NCBI GenBank assembly: GCA_947168725.1
Contig: CAMVNA010000002.1
Coordinates: 82,712 to 146,711, forward strand
From: an uncultured bacterium
GTDB taxonomy: Bacteria; Patescibacteriota; Gracilibacteria; Absconditabacterales; Absconditicoccaceae
DNA: 64,000 nucleotides
Reading direction: 5' to 3'
Part shown: piece by piece, positions 13,231 through 22,197 of the stretch
Layout: every line of letters begins with the position of its first letter
Numbering within the stretch: position 1 is the stretch's first letter
The notes under the pieces: generated by a model
Database searches by the model: none
The model's input: the letters and a program-made list of their open reading frames with translations, nothing else
What the model was told of the DNA's origin: nothing
Translations under genes and position numbers: made by a program

Positions 13231-13719
13231 ATGAAAATGAAAAAAATGTTATTTGGAGCATTTCTATGAATGTTCGCATTAGCTGGAATTGCAGTTTTAC
13301 CTAATTATGCAGATGCTGCCCCCAATGGTGTAATAGCAGGTGGTACTTATGAAAGAAATGATGGTGGTACTGAGAATAGTACCACATACGATAACACGTG
13401 GGACAATCCAGGTGGTACAGATATGATTACTGGTAAAAAACAAGTCTGAGGTCAATTACTTACAACTGTGCAAAAGACCATTAAGTGGATTCTAGGTATC
13501 TTAGCTACAGTTGCTGTCGCAATTTGTCTTTATGCATGATTCCTTATGATGACTTCAGCAGGAGATGAGAAAAAATATGAGAAAGGTATGACTGTGCTAA
13601 AATATGCCGCAATCGGTCTTGCAATTATTGGATTGTCTTGGATTATTGTTAGTGCAGTATTCTGGTTTATAAACCTTCAATGATGATCAAACAACACAAT
13701 GTGAGATGTTGGAAAATAA
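13231..13719 (+). CDS. VirB2/TrbC-like pilin
   Basis: 162 residues. A signal peptide (basic MKMKK, hydrophobic core, likely cleavage after YADAA) is followed by a Gly/Asn/Thr-rich 50-residue region and two membrane segments: IKWILGILATVAVAICLYAGFLMMTSAG and GLAIIGLSWIIVSAVFWFI. The short loop between them (DEKKYEKGMTVLKYA) is characteristic of VirB2/TrbC-type pilins. Such proteins form conjugation-like or secretion pili; many CPR genomes carry them without a full type IV secretion set. Many glycines use GGT, as expected for high expression. A paralogue follows directly. Confidence 0.75.
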
Positions 13720-13749
13720 TCAGAAAAGTTTATGTTAAGTTTCATTAAA

Positions 13750-14157
13750 ATGAAAAAAGTAATATATCGAACCATAACTATACTATGACTAAACATATTA
13801 ACAATAAATTGTATTCCATGATCATGTTTAGCATGATTTTGAGATGATTCTTTATGATTAGTCCAAAAAATCGATGTAATTGGAACTGATAAATGACCAT
13901 CTTCATCGTTACTAGATACTATAACTAGTACAATTAGGTGGATATTGGGGATTTTGGCGACAGTTGCATTATGCATATGCCTTTACGCATGATTCAAAAT
14001 GCTCACATCAGGAGGCGATTCAAAAAATTATGAAGCTTGATGGGGAATTTTAAAAAATGCAGCTATTTGAATAGCCATAATTTGACTATCATGGCTAATT
14101 GTTAGTGCTATAATATGGTTCGTTAAATTACAATGATGAGAATGAACTACAATGTAA
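13750..14157 (+). CDS. Second VirB2/TrbC-like pilin
   Basis: 135 residues. It repeats the fold of the preceding gene: signal-like N-terminus, then IRWILGILATVALCICLYAGFKMLTSGGDSKNYEAG and a second membrane segment GIAIIGLSWLIVSAIIWFV. The exported N-terminal region is shorter and Ser/Asp-rich. The duplication is old enough for the ectodomain to differ while the membrane hairpin stays alike, so the two may form a mixed fibre or act in different states. The start at 13750 gives the better signal sequence; 13732 is also in frame. Unlike its neighbour, most glycines are UGA. Confidence 0.72.
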
Positions 14158-14169
14158 AATAAAATATTA

Positions 14170-14206
14170 TAAAAAAGATCAAGTCGAAAGGCTTGGTCTT
14201 TTTTTT
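14170..14206 (+). terminator. Terminator after the pilin pair
   Basis: AAAAAAGATCAAG pairs with CTTGGTCTTTTTTT around TCGAAAGG, giving a stem with a long T run. Confidence 0.85.
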
Positions 14207-14277
14207 ATCATCTTCTTTGTTGTATTTTTCATAAAAATTCTTATAAATTATTCAGCTTTATTTTCTTCTACATCCAA

Positions 14278-14793
14278 ATGTCCCAACAAAACACAGCACT
14301 TGTCCTAATTGGACTTCAGGAACTATGGAGAGATAAAAATTCTGACTACCGTTTACGTAACATGGACTGAATAATAGATAGAGCTTGCTATCTAATCCAG
14401 TATGCCAGAGAGATGGGTTACAAAATTATTTTTGTTAGACACACAGAAAAGGAATGAGCTTTTGCTGACAAAGAACCTCTTTCACAAATCATTGAAGACC
14501 TTTGTCCACAACCAGAAGATATTATTATCAAAAAACGTAAAATATCATGTTTCTTTAACACAAAACTAGAAGAAGAACTTCAGTGAATCAAAAATATCGT
14601 TGTTGCATGAATTCCTACTAATTTATGTGTAAGAATGTTTGTGGAAGAAGCATATGACAGAGAATTTAATATCGCCCTCATCGAAGATATTTGCCAAACA
14701 TATAATGATAAATTACAAGATTTTACACTTGATGATTTAAATGAATCTAGACCAGACCTCGATATTGTAAGATTAGAACAATTTTTATGATAA
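14278..14793 (+). CDS. Isochorismatase-family hydrolase, altered active site
   Basis: 171 residues. The fold is that of cysteine hydrolases of the isochorismatase/nicotinamidase family. The catalytic Cys is clear in GIPTNLCVRMFVEEAYDREF and the Lys candidate in IIIKKRKISCFFNT. However the usual Asp of the opening strand ('xIDMQ') is replaced: here it reads LVLIGLQEL, with Gly from a plain GGA codon. The D-K-C triad is therefore incomplete, and the protein may be inactive, use another acid (Glu two residues on) or have changed reaction. Substrate cannot be named. Confidence 0.75.
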
Positions 14794-14827
14794 AATCTGC
14801 CTTTTATTTAACTAAACAAAAGCACTA

Positions 14828-15355
14828 ATGCAGTGAGCAAAACTCGTTAGCGAACTAATCCAAGAACATGAACCTCAACGTATATTGGATCTCAAAGCCA
14901 GAAAATGATACTTCAGTATCTTGGCGGCTAGTTATGGAGCAAAAGTGGATGTGCTAGATGATGTTGATAATGCTGAATACCCAGACTATCTCAAGGATCA
15001 CCCAAACATTACATATTACAAATGAAAAGTAGAAGACTTCGAATTTAAAGAAAAATACGATTTCATAATCGTTAAACACATTGTAATGTATTATCCAAAA
15101 GATTATGTATTGTGAACTTTGATGAATAATATCTACAAACACTTAACTAAAAATTGATTATGCTTCATCACCTACCATCTACCCGATTCCTATACTATAA
15201 CCAACAATACAGACGTATATCAATATTGCCTAGATGATTTCAAAGGATTAAAATGAAAATTTGTAGTTAAAGATTTCTGAAATTATACTAATCCAGTTTC
15301 ATGAGAAATAAACAAAGAACATCACGTAGAATACGTTGTTCTCTCCAGACAATAA
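14828..15355 (+). CDS. SAM-dependent methyltransferase-like protein
   Basis: 175 residues. Class I methyltransferase layout: RILDLKARKGYFSILAASYGAKVDVLDD corresponds to motif I and the following acidic strand end, KYDFIIVKHIVMYYPKDY to motif IV and the helix after it. Motif I is weak: the usual DxGxGxG is here DLKARKGY, so SAM binding is uncertain. It lies 35 bases after the isochorismatase-like gene and 31 before dnaA, possibly one transcript. Substrate unknown. Confidence 0.6.
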
Positions 15356-15386
15356 TACATTTATAAACAACATATAATACTCGAAA

Positions 15387-16862
15387 ATGCTAATCGATAT
15401 AGTAGCACAATACGATTCTGAAAAGAAAAAATATTTCAAAGAGTTACGAACTCAAGTAATTTTGCAATTATCTACACAACAAGACCACAAAAAAATTGTA
15501 ACATTCTTATCGAAAGCATGAATTATTAATATCGAAGATATCGAAAAAAAAATATACATTGGATTTTGAAATGCTTTTATGCTATCAAATGCTAAAAAAA
15601 TTTTTAACAAAAGTCTGAAAGAGGCTATACAAACAATTTACAACCCACAATACACAGTGGAATACATTGTTTATCCTCCATTTTCAAATGGAAGTGACTT
15701 ATTAATAGATCTCTGAGAATTACTTAATATCAAACCAACCACCAAAAAAGATTTCGAAAAAATGCCAAGCTGACTTACAGATAAATTAACTGAATATTTT
15801 TGAATACTTTTAGATCCATCTTTCAGATTTGATAATTTTATAGCATGATCTAATAACCAGTTTGCATATTCTGCTGCAAAAGCCGTCGCAGAAAATCCAT
15901 GAAACGCCTACAATCCTCTATTCATTTACTGAAATGTTTGACTTGGGAAAACTCACCTCATGCAAGCTATTTGAAACGAAATAATTCAAAATAATCCAGA
16001 TAAAGTTATAATTTATCTCCCCGCCACTAAGTTAATCGACGAAATTATATTAGCAATAAAAAAACAAAATCTGAGCTCGCTAATGAGGAAGCTAGATGAC
16101 GTAGATGCTTTACTTATCGATGATATCCAATTTTTAGCAGATAAAGATAAGACTCAAGAAATTTTTCATAATATATTTAATGATTTCCATTCAAAGAAAA
16201 AGCAAATCATTATTTCATCTGATCGCCCACCAAAAGAACTTTTACACATTGAGCCGAGATTGAAAACCAGATTCGCATTAGGATTAGTTGCAGACATTCA
16301 TGCACCAGATTATGAAACTAGAATAGCGATTCTTCAATCAAAACTAGAAGCAAAACAAGAAATTATCGATTCAGAATTATTAGCCATAATAGCTCAACAT
16401 ATCACAAGTAATGTTCGTGAACTTGAATGAGCATTAAATATTTTATTAACTAGGAAAAAGCTTAGTTGAACCGAAATAACAGAAGATGATGTCTATGCTT
16501 GTTTGCAAACACTCTGATATTCTACTCAGCACCACATGAGTAATTTTGATCCAGACAAACAAAACATTAGATGAAATACATCATTCGACAAAATCGTAGA
16601 AATGGTTGCAAATTATTATTCTATTTCTGTAGCAGAACTAAAATCTGATTCTAGGAAAAAAGAAATAACCACTGCTAGACAGATTTTGATGCTGATTGCA
16701 AAAAAACATTTCGGACGAACACTAGAAAAAATCTGAATGTACTTTGGATGAAAAAACCATGCAACTGCAATATATGCAATCTGAAATATAGAAAAAAAAC
16801 TGAAATCCGATGAAGATATTCAGCACGATTACCAAATTTTCTCCGAGTGGGTAGAACAATAG
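15387..16862 (+). CDS. dnaA: Chromosomal replication initiator DnaA
   Basis: 491 residues. The AAA+ core has Walker A GNVGLGKTHLMQAIGNE near residue 181, in which several glycines are UGA, and Walker B DALLIDDIQFLADKDKTQEIF near 240; sensor regions follow in SSDRPPKELLHIEPRLKTRF. The C-terminal helix-turn-helix domain ends with FGGKNHATAIYAI, the DnaA-box signature with Asn where Asp is common. Domain I is divergent. DnaA binds origin boxes and opens oriC. I find only an isolated box-like TTATCCATA at 17221 nearby, so the origin may not be here. Confidence 0.95.
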
Positions 16863-16876
16863 TACAATAATTTAGT

Positions 16877-17228
16877 CTATCTCTTTCCACCAAAACCATT
16901 ATCAGATAGAGCATCTGATAGTTCTTCTGAAATCAGCGACTTTGAAAATTTATTTAATACAGACCTAGTAAAACATTTTTCAATTGGAAATTTTACAGAA
17001 AAATCTCAAAAATCATATTCAATACCATCACCAACAATAGAAAATCCAAGTAATGGTAACATTTCCTTTATTTTTTCTGGAGACTGTCCCCTAGTAACTT
17101 TACGCAAAAAACCTCTGAATTGATTTTAATTTTGACTCCAAATCAGGAAGTCATGGTTCCAAATCTATAATACCATTAACTAAATCCAATTGCGTAAAGT
17201 TCAATCATCAGTCTTTTGAATTATCCAT
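16877..17228 (-). pseudogene. Frameshifted hypothetical gene
   Basis: Two minus-strand frames join if one base is removed. Frame one starts at 17228 (MDNSKDGGLNFTQLDLVNGI...) and hits UAA after the run TTTTTT (A6 at 17106-17111 on the plus strand). Frame two continues with FLRKVTRGQSPEKIKEMLPLLGFSIVGDGIEYDFGDF and ends at 16877. The total would be 116 residues. Both halves use UGA as Gly and have protein-like composition. The extra base is in a homopolymer, so this may be a sequencing error, a decaying gene or a slippage site. No family recognised. Confidence 0.5.
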
Positions 17229-17305
17229 ATAGATATATCAATAATAAATTGATATACTTATAAAAAATTTTTCAAAAAATGCAAATTTCATAATAATAAT
17301 TTAAA

Positions 17306-17923
17306 TTACATATTCTTTATAATCTTCTTTACAACTCCAACTACTTTAGTTTCATCAAAAGGATCTATCTCAACTTTATCAAAAAATCTATTTACTGACT
17401 CCAAAAAGATTCATTCATCAGTTTTTATAATTTTTTTGAGTTTAGGAAGCTGATTATGCACAACAAATACATAATCATTTGGATCATAACTCTCCTGCTG
17501 ATGAATCAAAACCAAATCTCAATCCTGAATTTTTGGCTCCATGGAATTTCATTTCGCACGAACGAAGAAACAATTCTCTAAATCATGCAATCCTACAAAA
17601 GCCATCGTAACTGGAATGCGTTCCTGCGTATATTCATTTATCACAGCTTTTCACTGATTACCACACTGAGCAAATCAGAAAATAGGCAACTGAACTATAT
17701 CAGTATATCTATCCGTTACAGATTCACGCACCAAACGATATCCTCTTTCATCTTTGACAAAATATCATTTCAAAACTAACTGATTCAGTTTATTTAATAC
17801 TGTCTGTGGATGTTTTACTCCAATTTCTGCAGCAATCTCTCTCAAAGTAAGTCACTCTCAATTTGTATTCTTTTTGAAGAATAAAATTAGAGCCTTTTGC
17901 ACATCATCAAGTTCGTACTTCAT
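17306..17923 (-). CDS. lexA: LexA-type SOS repressor
   Basis: 205 residues. N-terminal winged helix (EGLTLREIAAEIGVKHPQTVLNKLNQLVLKGYF) then an S24 peptidase domain. The catalytic Ser is in AKGNSMEPKIQDGDLVLIHQ (about residue 127) and the Lys in HNQLPKLKKII. The self-cleavage site appears as FAQCGNQ, so Cys-Gly near 87-88 replaces the common Ala-Gly. RecA filaments would trigger cleavage. Divergent orientation to recA with TTTGAC repeats between them supports autoregulation of the SOS response. Confidence 0.88.
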
Positions 17924-17988
17924 AAGCAGCATTATTATAAAATAAAAAGAAATCTGATTTTTATTTCTAATTTCTTTATAAGAATCTC

Positions 17989-18035
17989 TTTGACGATGTC
18001 AAATCTTTTTTGACAAAAAATCATATTTTTTTGAC
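17989..18035. promoter_or_regulatory. Phased TTTGAC sites, probable LexA operator
   Basis: TTTGAC occurs at 17989, 18009 and 18030, 20-21 bases apart, about two helical turns. The first is part of a perfect inverted repeat TTTGAC-GAT-GTCAAA (17989-18003). They lie between the divergent lexA and recA starts. The copies at 18010 and 18031 also look like -35 boxes (TTGACA). Operator role is inferred from position and symmetry. Confidence 0.6.
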
Positions 18036-18140
18036 AATATTTAAAATGCAGTTTTAGACTAATAAAAAATCTCTTGCATTTTAAAAAATTTTTATTACGA
18101 TGATTGCGTTATGATTTTTTACCCCTAACCTTAAACAAAC

Positions 18141-19220
18141 ATGACAACGACGAAAGATTCACCTGAACTCAAAAATGCCCTAGCTAGCATTGAAAAACAA
18201 TTCGGAAAATGAGCCGTAATCAAAATGTGAGACCATTCCACATTCGGACTAGTAAACACTTTCCACAGTGGATCATATATTCTAGATTTAATATTATGAT
18301 GAGGTTATCCAGAATGACGTGTTGTAGAAATCTACTGACCAGAATCTAGCTGAAAAACTACCATCGCATTACACGCTATTGCAGAGATTCAAAAACGTGG
18401 TGAAGTGGCAGCATTCATTGATGCTGAGCATGCTCTAGATCCCCACTATGCCAAAAAACTCTGAGTAAATATCGATGATTTACTTCTTGCTCAACCTGAC
18501 TACGGAGAACAAGCTCTACAAATTGCAGAAGAACTTGCAAAATCATGATGAGTTAAATTAATAGTTATAGACTCTGTGGCTGCTCTAGTTCCAAAAGCTG
18601 AAGTAGAATGAGACATGGGAGATACTTATATGTGATTACAAGCCAGAATGATGTCTCAGGGACTAAGAAAATTGACTTCAGTTCTCGCTAAGACATGAAC
18701 AACGTGTATCTTCATCAACCAAATCAGAATGAAAATCTGAGTAATGTTTGGAAATCCTGAAACAACTACATGATGAAATGCCCTCAAATTCTTTGCATCT
18801 CAAAGAATCGAAATCAGAAAATGAGATAAAATTACAGAAGACAAAGAACAAATCTGATACTACGCCAAAGTTAAAATTGCTAAAAATAAAATTGCTGCTC
18901 CATTCAAAACAGCAGAACTTCCAGTTAAATGGAATATGTGATACGACAAAATTAGTGATATTATCGAAGCATCAGTTCTACTAAAATTAATTACAAAAAG
19001 CTGAGCATTCTACACATTGGGAAATCAAAAATTTCAATGAAAAGAAAAGCTTTCTCAACATCTCGCATGAGATATTAAAGCATTAGCAGAATTGCAAAAA
19101 AAAATAGAATCCTCCATCAAAGATATGAGAATGTGAAAACAAGTATTAGACGATGAAACTTTCGAACATTTAGACGAAGTTATCGAAGATATAGCCGGAG
19201 TAGAAGAGAGTAATGAATAA
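18141..19220 (+). CDS. recA: Recombinase RecA
   Basis: 359 residues. The P-loop [22 protein letters not shown], Walker [23 protein letters not shown], loop L2 and [23 protein letters not shown] are all typical. RecA forms filaments on single-stranded DNA, drives strand exchange and stimulates LexA self-cleavage. The loop motif normally reading GETTTGGNALK here is NPETTTGGNALK. The C-terminal tail is acidic, as usual. A possible small RNA follows. Confidence 0.97.
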
Positions 19221-19242
19221 ACAATAAATATAAGATAAAATA

Positions 19243-19423
19243 TTGAAAATGACACCAATATAAATATACACAATAATGTTCATTTTACTTAAATATCAAT
19301 TATTTAATCGTGAGATTAGAATAATTAAGGCTAATGTAGCTTCGTATAAGCAAAAGTTTTCTTTTGGATATACTCGTTTTACTTCACTCCTATTGCTTGT
19401 GAAAGTAGTAGGAGTTTTTTTAA
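19243..19423 (+). ncRNA. Candidate structured small RNA after recA
   Basis: Promoter TTGAAA (19243-19248), 16 bases, TATACA (19265-19270) predicts a start near 19277. The transcript would hold a hairpin AATTATTTAATC-GTGA-GATTAGAATAATT, a short stem AAGGCT/AGCTT, and end in a 13-bp stem ACTCCTATTGCTT/AAAGTAGTAGGAGT with loop GTGA and seven T residues. Two GTGA (GNRA-type) tetraloops support RNA structure. No ORF of note lies inside. About 145 nt; class unknown. Confidence 0.55.
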
Positions 19424-19442
19424 TAACAAATTTTGATTTCTA

Positions 19443-19470
19443 TTGACAAATAAAAATAAATCTGTATATT
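19443..19470 (+). promoter_or_regulatory. Promoter of the 19516 gene
   Basis: TTGACA (19443-19448), 16-base spacer, TATATT (19465-19470). The start codon lies 45 bases downstream. Confidence 0.75.
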
Positions 19471-19515
19471 ATGTAAGTTAACATAAATATATAAATTATA
19501 AAAAAACAAAAAATT

Positions 19516-19800
19516 ATGGCAAAATTAAAATTAAGAACAGATTATCTCGGGAACAACCCAGAGCTTTTACTAAACGAATATGGCAACAGTAGGAAAGTCT
19601 TAGCGATACAAATTGGAGGAGTTTGCCATGAGCCCCATAGACCGGCAATCTCTACAAATGATCTTGCTAGGATTATTTCAAAAATCCTGGACGATAATCC
19701 ACACTTTACCTTACAAGGTCAAACATGCACTGTAGATGGAGCCATACTTTGCTTCAATCAAACTCTGCCCGAATCAGTTGTAGTCGACATTGACAATTAA
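19516..19800 (+). CDS. Hypothetical protein, UGA-free
   Basis: 94 residues, unrecognised. It looks like a small globular alpha/beta protein with three Cys and the strand IGGVCHEPHRP. All six glycines use GGN codons (GGG, GGC, GGA, GGA, GGT, GGA) and none uses UGA, in contrast with neighbours where UGA is the main glycine codon. Codons such as CTC and CCC are also more frequent than nearby. It has its own promoter and terminator. Either it is highly expressed with selected codons, or it is a recent arrival from a standard-code genome. Confidence 0.7.
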   Translation: MAKLKLRTDYLGNNPELLLNEYGNSRKVLAIQIGGVCHEPHRPAISTNDLARIISKILDDNPHFTLQGQTCTVDGAILCFNQTLPESVVVDIDN

Positions 19801-19810
19801 TTATTAATCC

Positions 19811-19869
19811 AAAATCCCAAACAAATTAACGTTATGAATTCTATACGTGAAATGTGTTGGGATTTTTTC
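19811..19869 (+). terminator. Long-stem terminator
   Basis: AAAATCCCAA pairs with TTGGGATTTT, with inner CAAACA/TGTGTTG and ACGT/ACGT pairing, followed by TTTTTTCT. It ends the 19516 gene. Confidence 0.7.
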
Positions 19870-19962
19870 TAATAAAAATTTTAATGCTTGACTTTTTAAA
19901 TAAAAAACATAACTATTAAATAGTTAGTAAAATTAATATTTTTATCACTACAAAATATTACT

Positions 19963-22083
19963 ATGGCCGACAATCTAAATTCTATCAATTCTAATGAACT
20001 AAATGAGCACAAATGATGACTTTTGGAAAGAATTAGAAATTCTAGCAGAAAAGTACTAGCGCCAGTTATAGCTGCTGGATCTATATCTTTATGATGATTA
20101 CCTGCTGCTACTATTCCTGCAACTTGAGCAGCAGTTGCTACTGTATTAACTGCATGTAGTGATGATGAACCAGATAATCCAAGTGATACTATTGCTCCTA
20201 CTGTAAACGTAAGCCAACATGACGTAGATATTACATGATGAAAACAAGTTCGTGTTAGCTGAAATCAGCTCTATATATGAGATACTTTAGTAGCATCATG
20301 GACAGATAATGTAACTAAAAATTGTAAAGTAGAGTTATCTATAAACTGAAAAACTATTTCTTCATGAACCATTGTGAATGAATGATGAATATTAACTGTA
20401 AAAGTAACAGACGAAGCTGGAAACGCAAAAACTATAGACATCAAATTAACTGTAAGCAATCAATTAATTTCATGATTAGAGAATCTTCAAAATTTAAATA
20501 TGCAAGTAGATCAAGAAGTAAATCTACTTAATTGAATAACTTTTTGAAATGGAGCTAGCTTAGTAAAAGTAGAGATAGAAATGGACTGACAAACTACTCA
20601 AATTACAGATCCTAATCATTATACTCCACAATATCCATGAACATGTACAATCATACTCACAGTAAAAGATAAGAATGGTAATATAGTTACAGAAAAAGTG
20701 AATAAAAATATTCAAGCTCTAGAATATCAAGCAATAGAAATAAATAATATCAGACCAGTAGATATCCTACCAATTATATGACAAGTAGAATCATGAGACA
20801 AGCAAGCATATGAACATATAGAACATCTAAGAATAGCCGAAGCCACCAAAATTAGGGATATGATGTGGAAATATGGTGCAGGTACACATTCTCCTGAACA
20901 GTATCAACAATTAATGAATAGACTTAATACTGGAATGATTATGGAACAACCTCTATGATACGACAATTATGAAATAATTTGATGAGAGACCGATACAGAA
21001 AAAACTAGTCATGCTCATAATCAACGACATATATTAAACTCATTGATTAAACACGCTAATTTCAAAACGGTTTCACATAAAAATAATAGTCGACAAGCAA
21101 ATTTACAATCATTTATTAACAACCATCCAAACAGTATAAATATTTTTTGGTGCTCTGCATATGAAGGTGCATATAACAAAAACGATTATGAAAGATGGTT
21201 ACTTAAGCAAGATATCATAAATTTATGTAATCAAAAAGAATTTATTATTTTTGCTGCGTGAACAAATATTGAAAATCAAAATTGAACGATAATAAACCAA
21301 ATATATAACGGAGAATACACTGATGACGAACATTGATATTACTCATTAGCTTCTCTAAGCAATTCTGACAAAAACACGCATCCAAACTCCCATTTATTCG
21401 TAACTATTGCTACAGAAGCTGATTGAGACATCGATCAAACTAATGAAACCGTCACAAGCACCAAAGTACCTAGATATATTCATTCATGATCTCTATTTTC
21501 ATGACGCGCATTCCCGTATAAAGACTATAAATCATGAAAAATTGTAGCAGAAGGTTGATCAAAGAACAAATGAAAATATTCTACTTCATACACTGGCCCT
21601 CTTAACGCATGTATGACAAATCTCTGTTTTCAAATGTTTGCTGAAGCACAAGATGTTGATCAATTATTAAACATGATAAAATCTACTTCTCTTACAGATT
21701 ATATCAGATTTAACGGAGAAACACAAAATCTACAATTAATAAATCCAGCATGATTTTTCAAAAAATATTGCTTGCTTACAAATTTACCTAATCAAATTAC
21801 TTCATGAGAAACTGTTTCATTAAATAAATGATATTATAAATGAGTAATATTTGATATACCTTGAGCTGAAGTTAAGATAAATTGACAATGGATAGCTTAC
21901 AATGAACAAAACAAGTCGTTAATTAAAAGCCAAAATCCTTTTAATTTACAATGGAGATTAAACTGAAACTTATGTGCTAAAATGTGATATAAATGAAAAA
22001 CTATAAACTGAAAAATTATTGCAGTAGATGATAATCGGAATGGATTAAACATTTCAAAAGACTTTTCTATAAATTTACAATAA
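19963..22083 (+). CDS. Large exported lipoprotein with Ig-like repeats
   Basis: 706 residues, no named family. A 30-residue cytoplasmic lead precedes a hydrophobic stretch ending VATVLTAC (lipobox, Cys near 65), then an Asp/Pro-rich linker. Residues 80-260 look like two or three Ig-like beta domains (GDTLVASWTDNVTKNCKVELSING; VNLLNGITFGNGASLVKVEIEMDG). Residues about 265-600 form a domain with conserved-looking blocks such as GAGTHSPEQYQQLMNRL, IFWCSAYEG and FSGRAFPYKDYKSGK, recalling a secreted hydrolase, but no catalytic triad is certain. Probably surface exposed. A promoter-like TTGACT lies upstream at 19889. Confidence 0.65.
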
Positions 22084-22119
22084 AAATACATCAAGATATT
22101 TTAATCTGATAAACACGTT

Positions 22120-22150
22120 AAAAAAGATGATCTTAATGATCATCCTTTTT
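22120..22150. terminator. Bidirectional terminator
   Basis: AAAAAAGATGATC and GATCATCCTTTTTTT form a stem around TTAAT, between the lipoprotein and the converging giant gene. Confidence 0.8.
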
Positions 22151-22197
22151 TTAATAAACACTCCATTCACTATTTATATTATTACCAACACAAACAG

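Noticed and set aside
17221-17229. TTATCCATA next to dnaA as part of oriC
   Set aside because: A single imperfect DnaA-box-like site with no cluster or AT-rich unwinding pattern; not enough for an origin.
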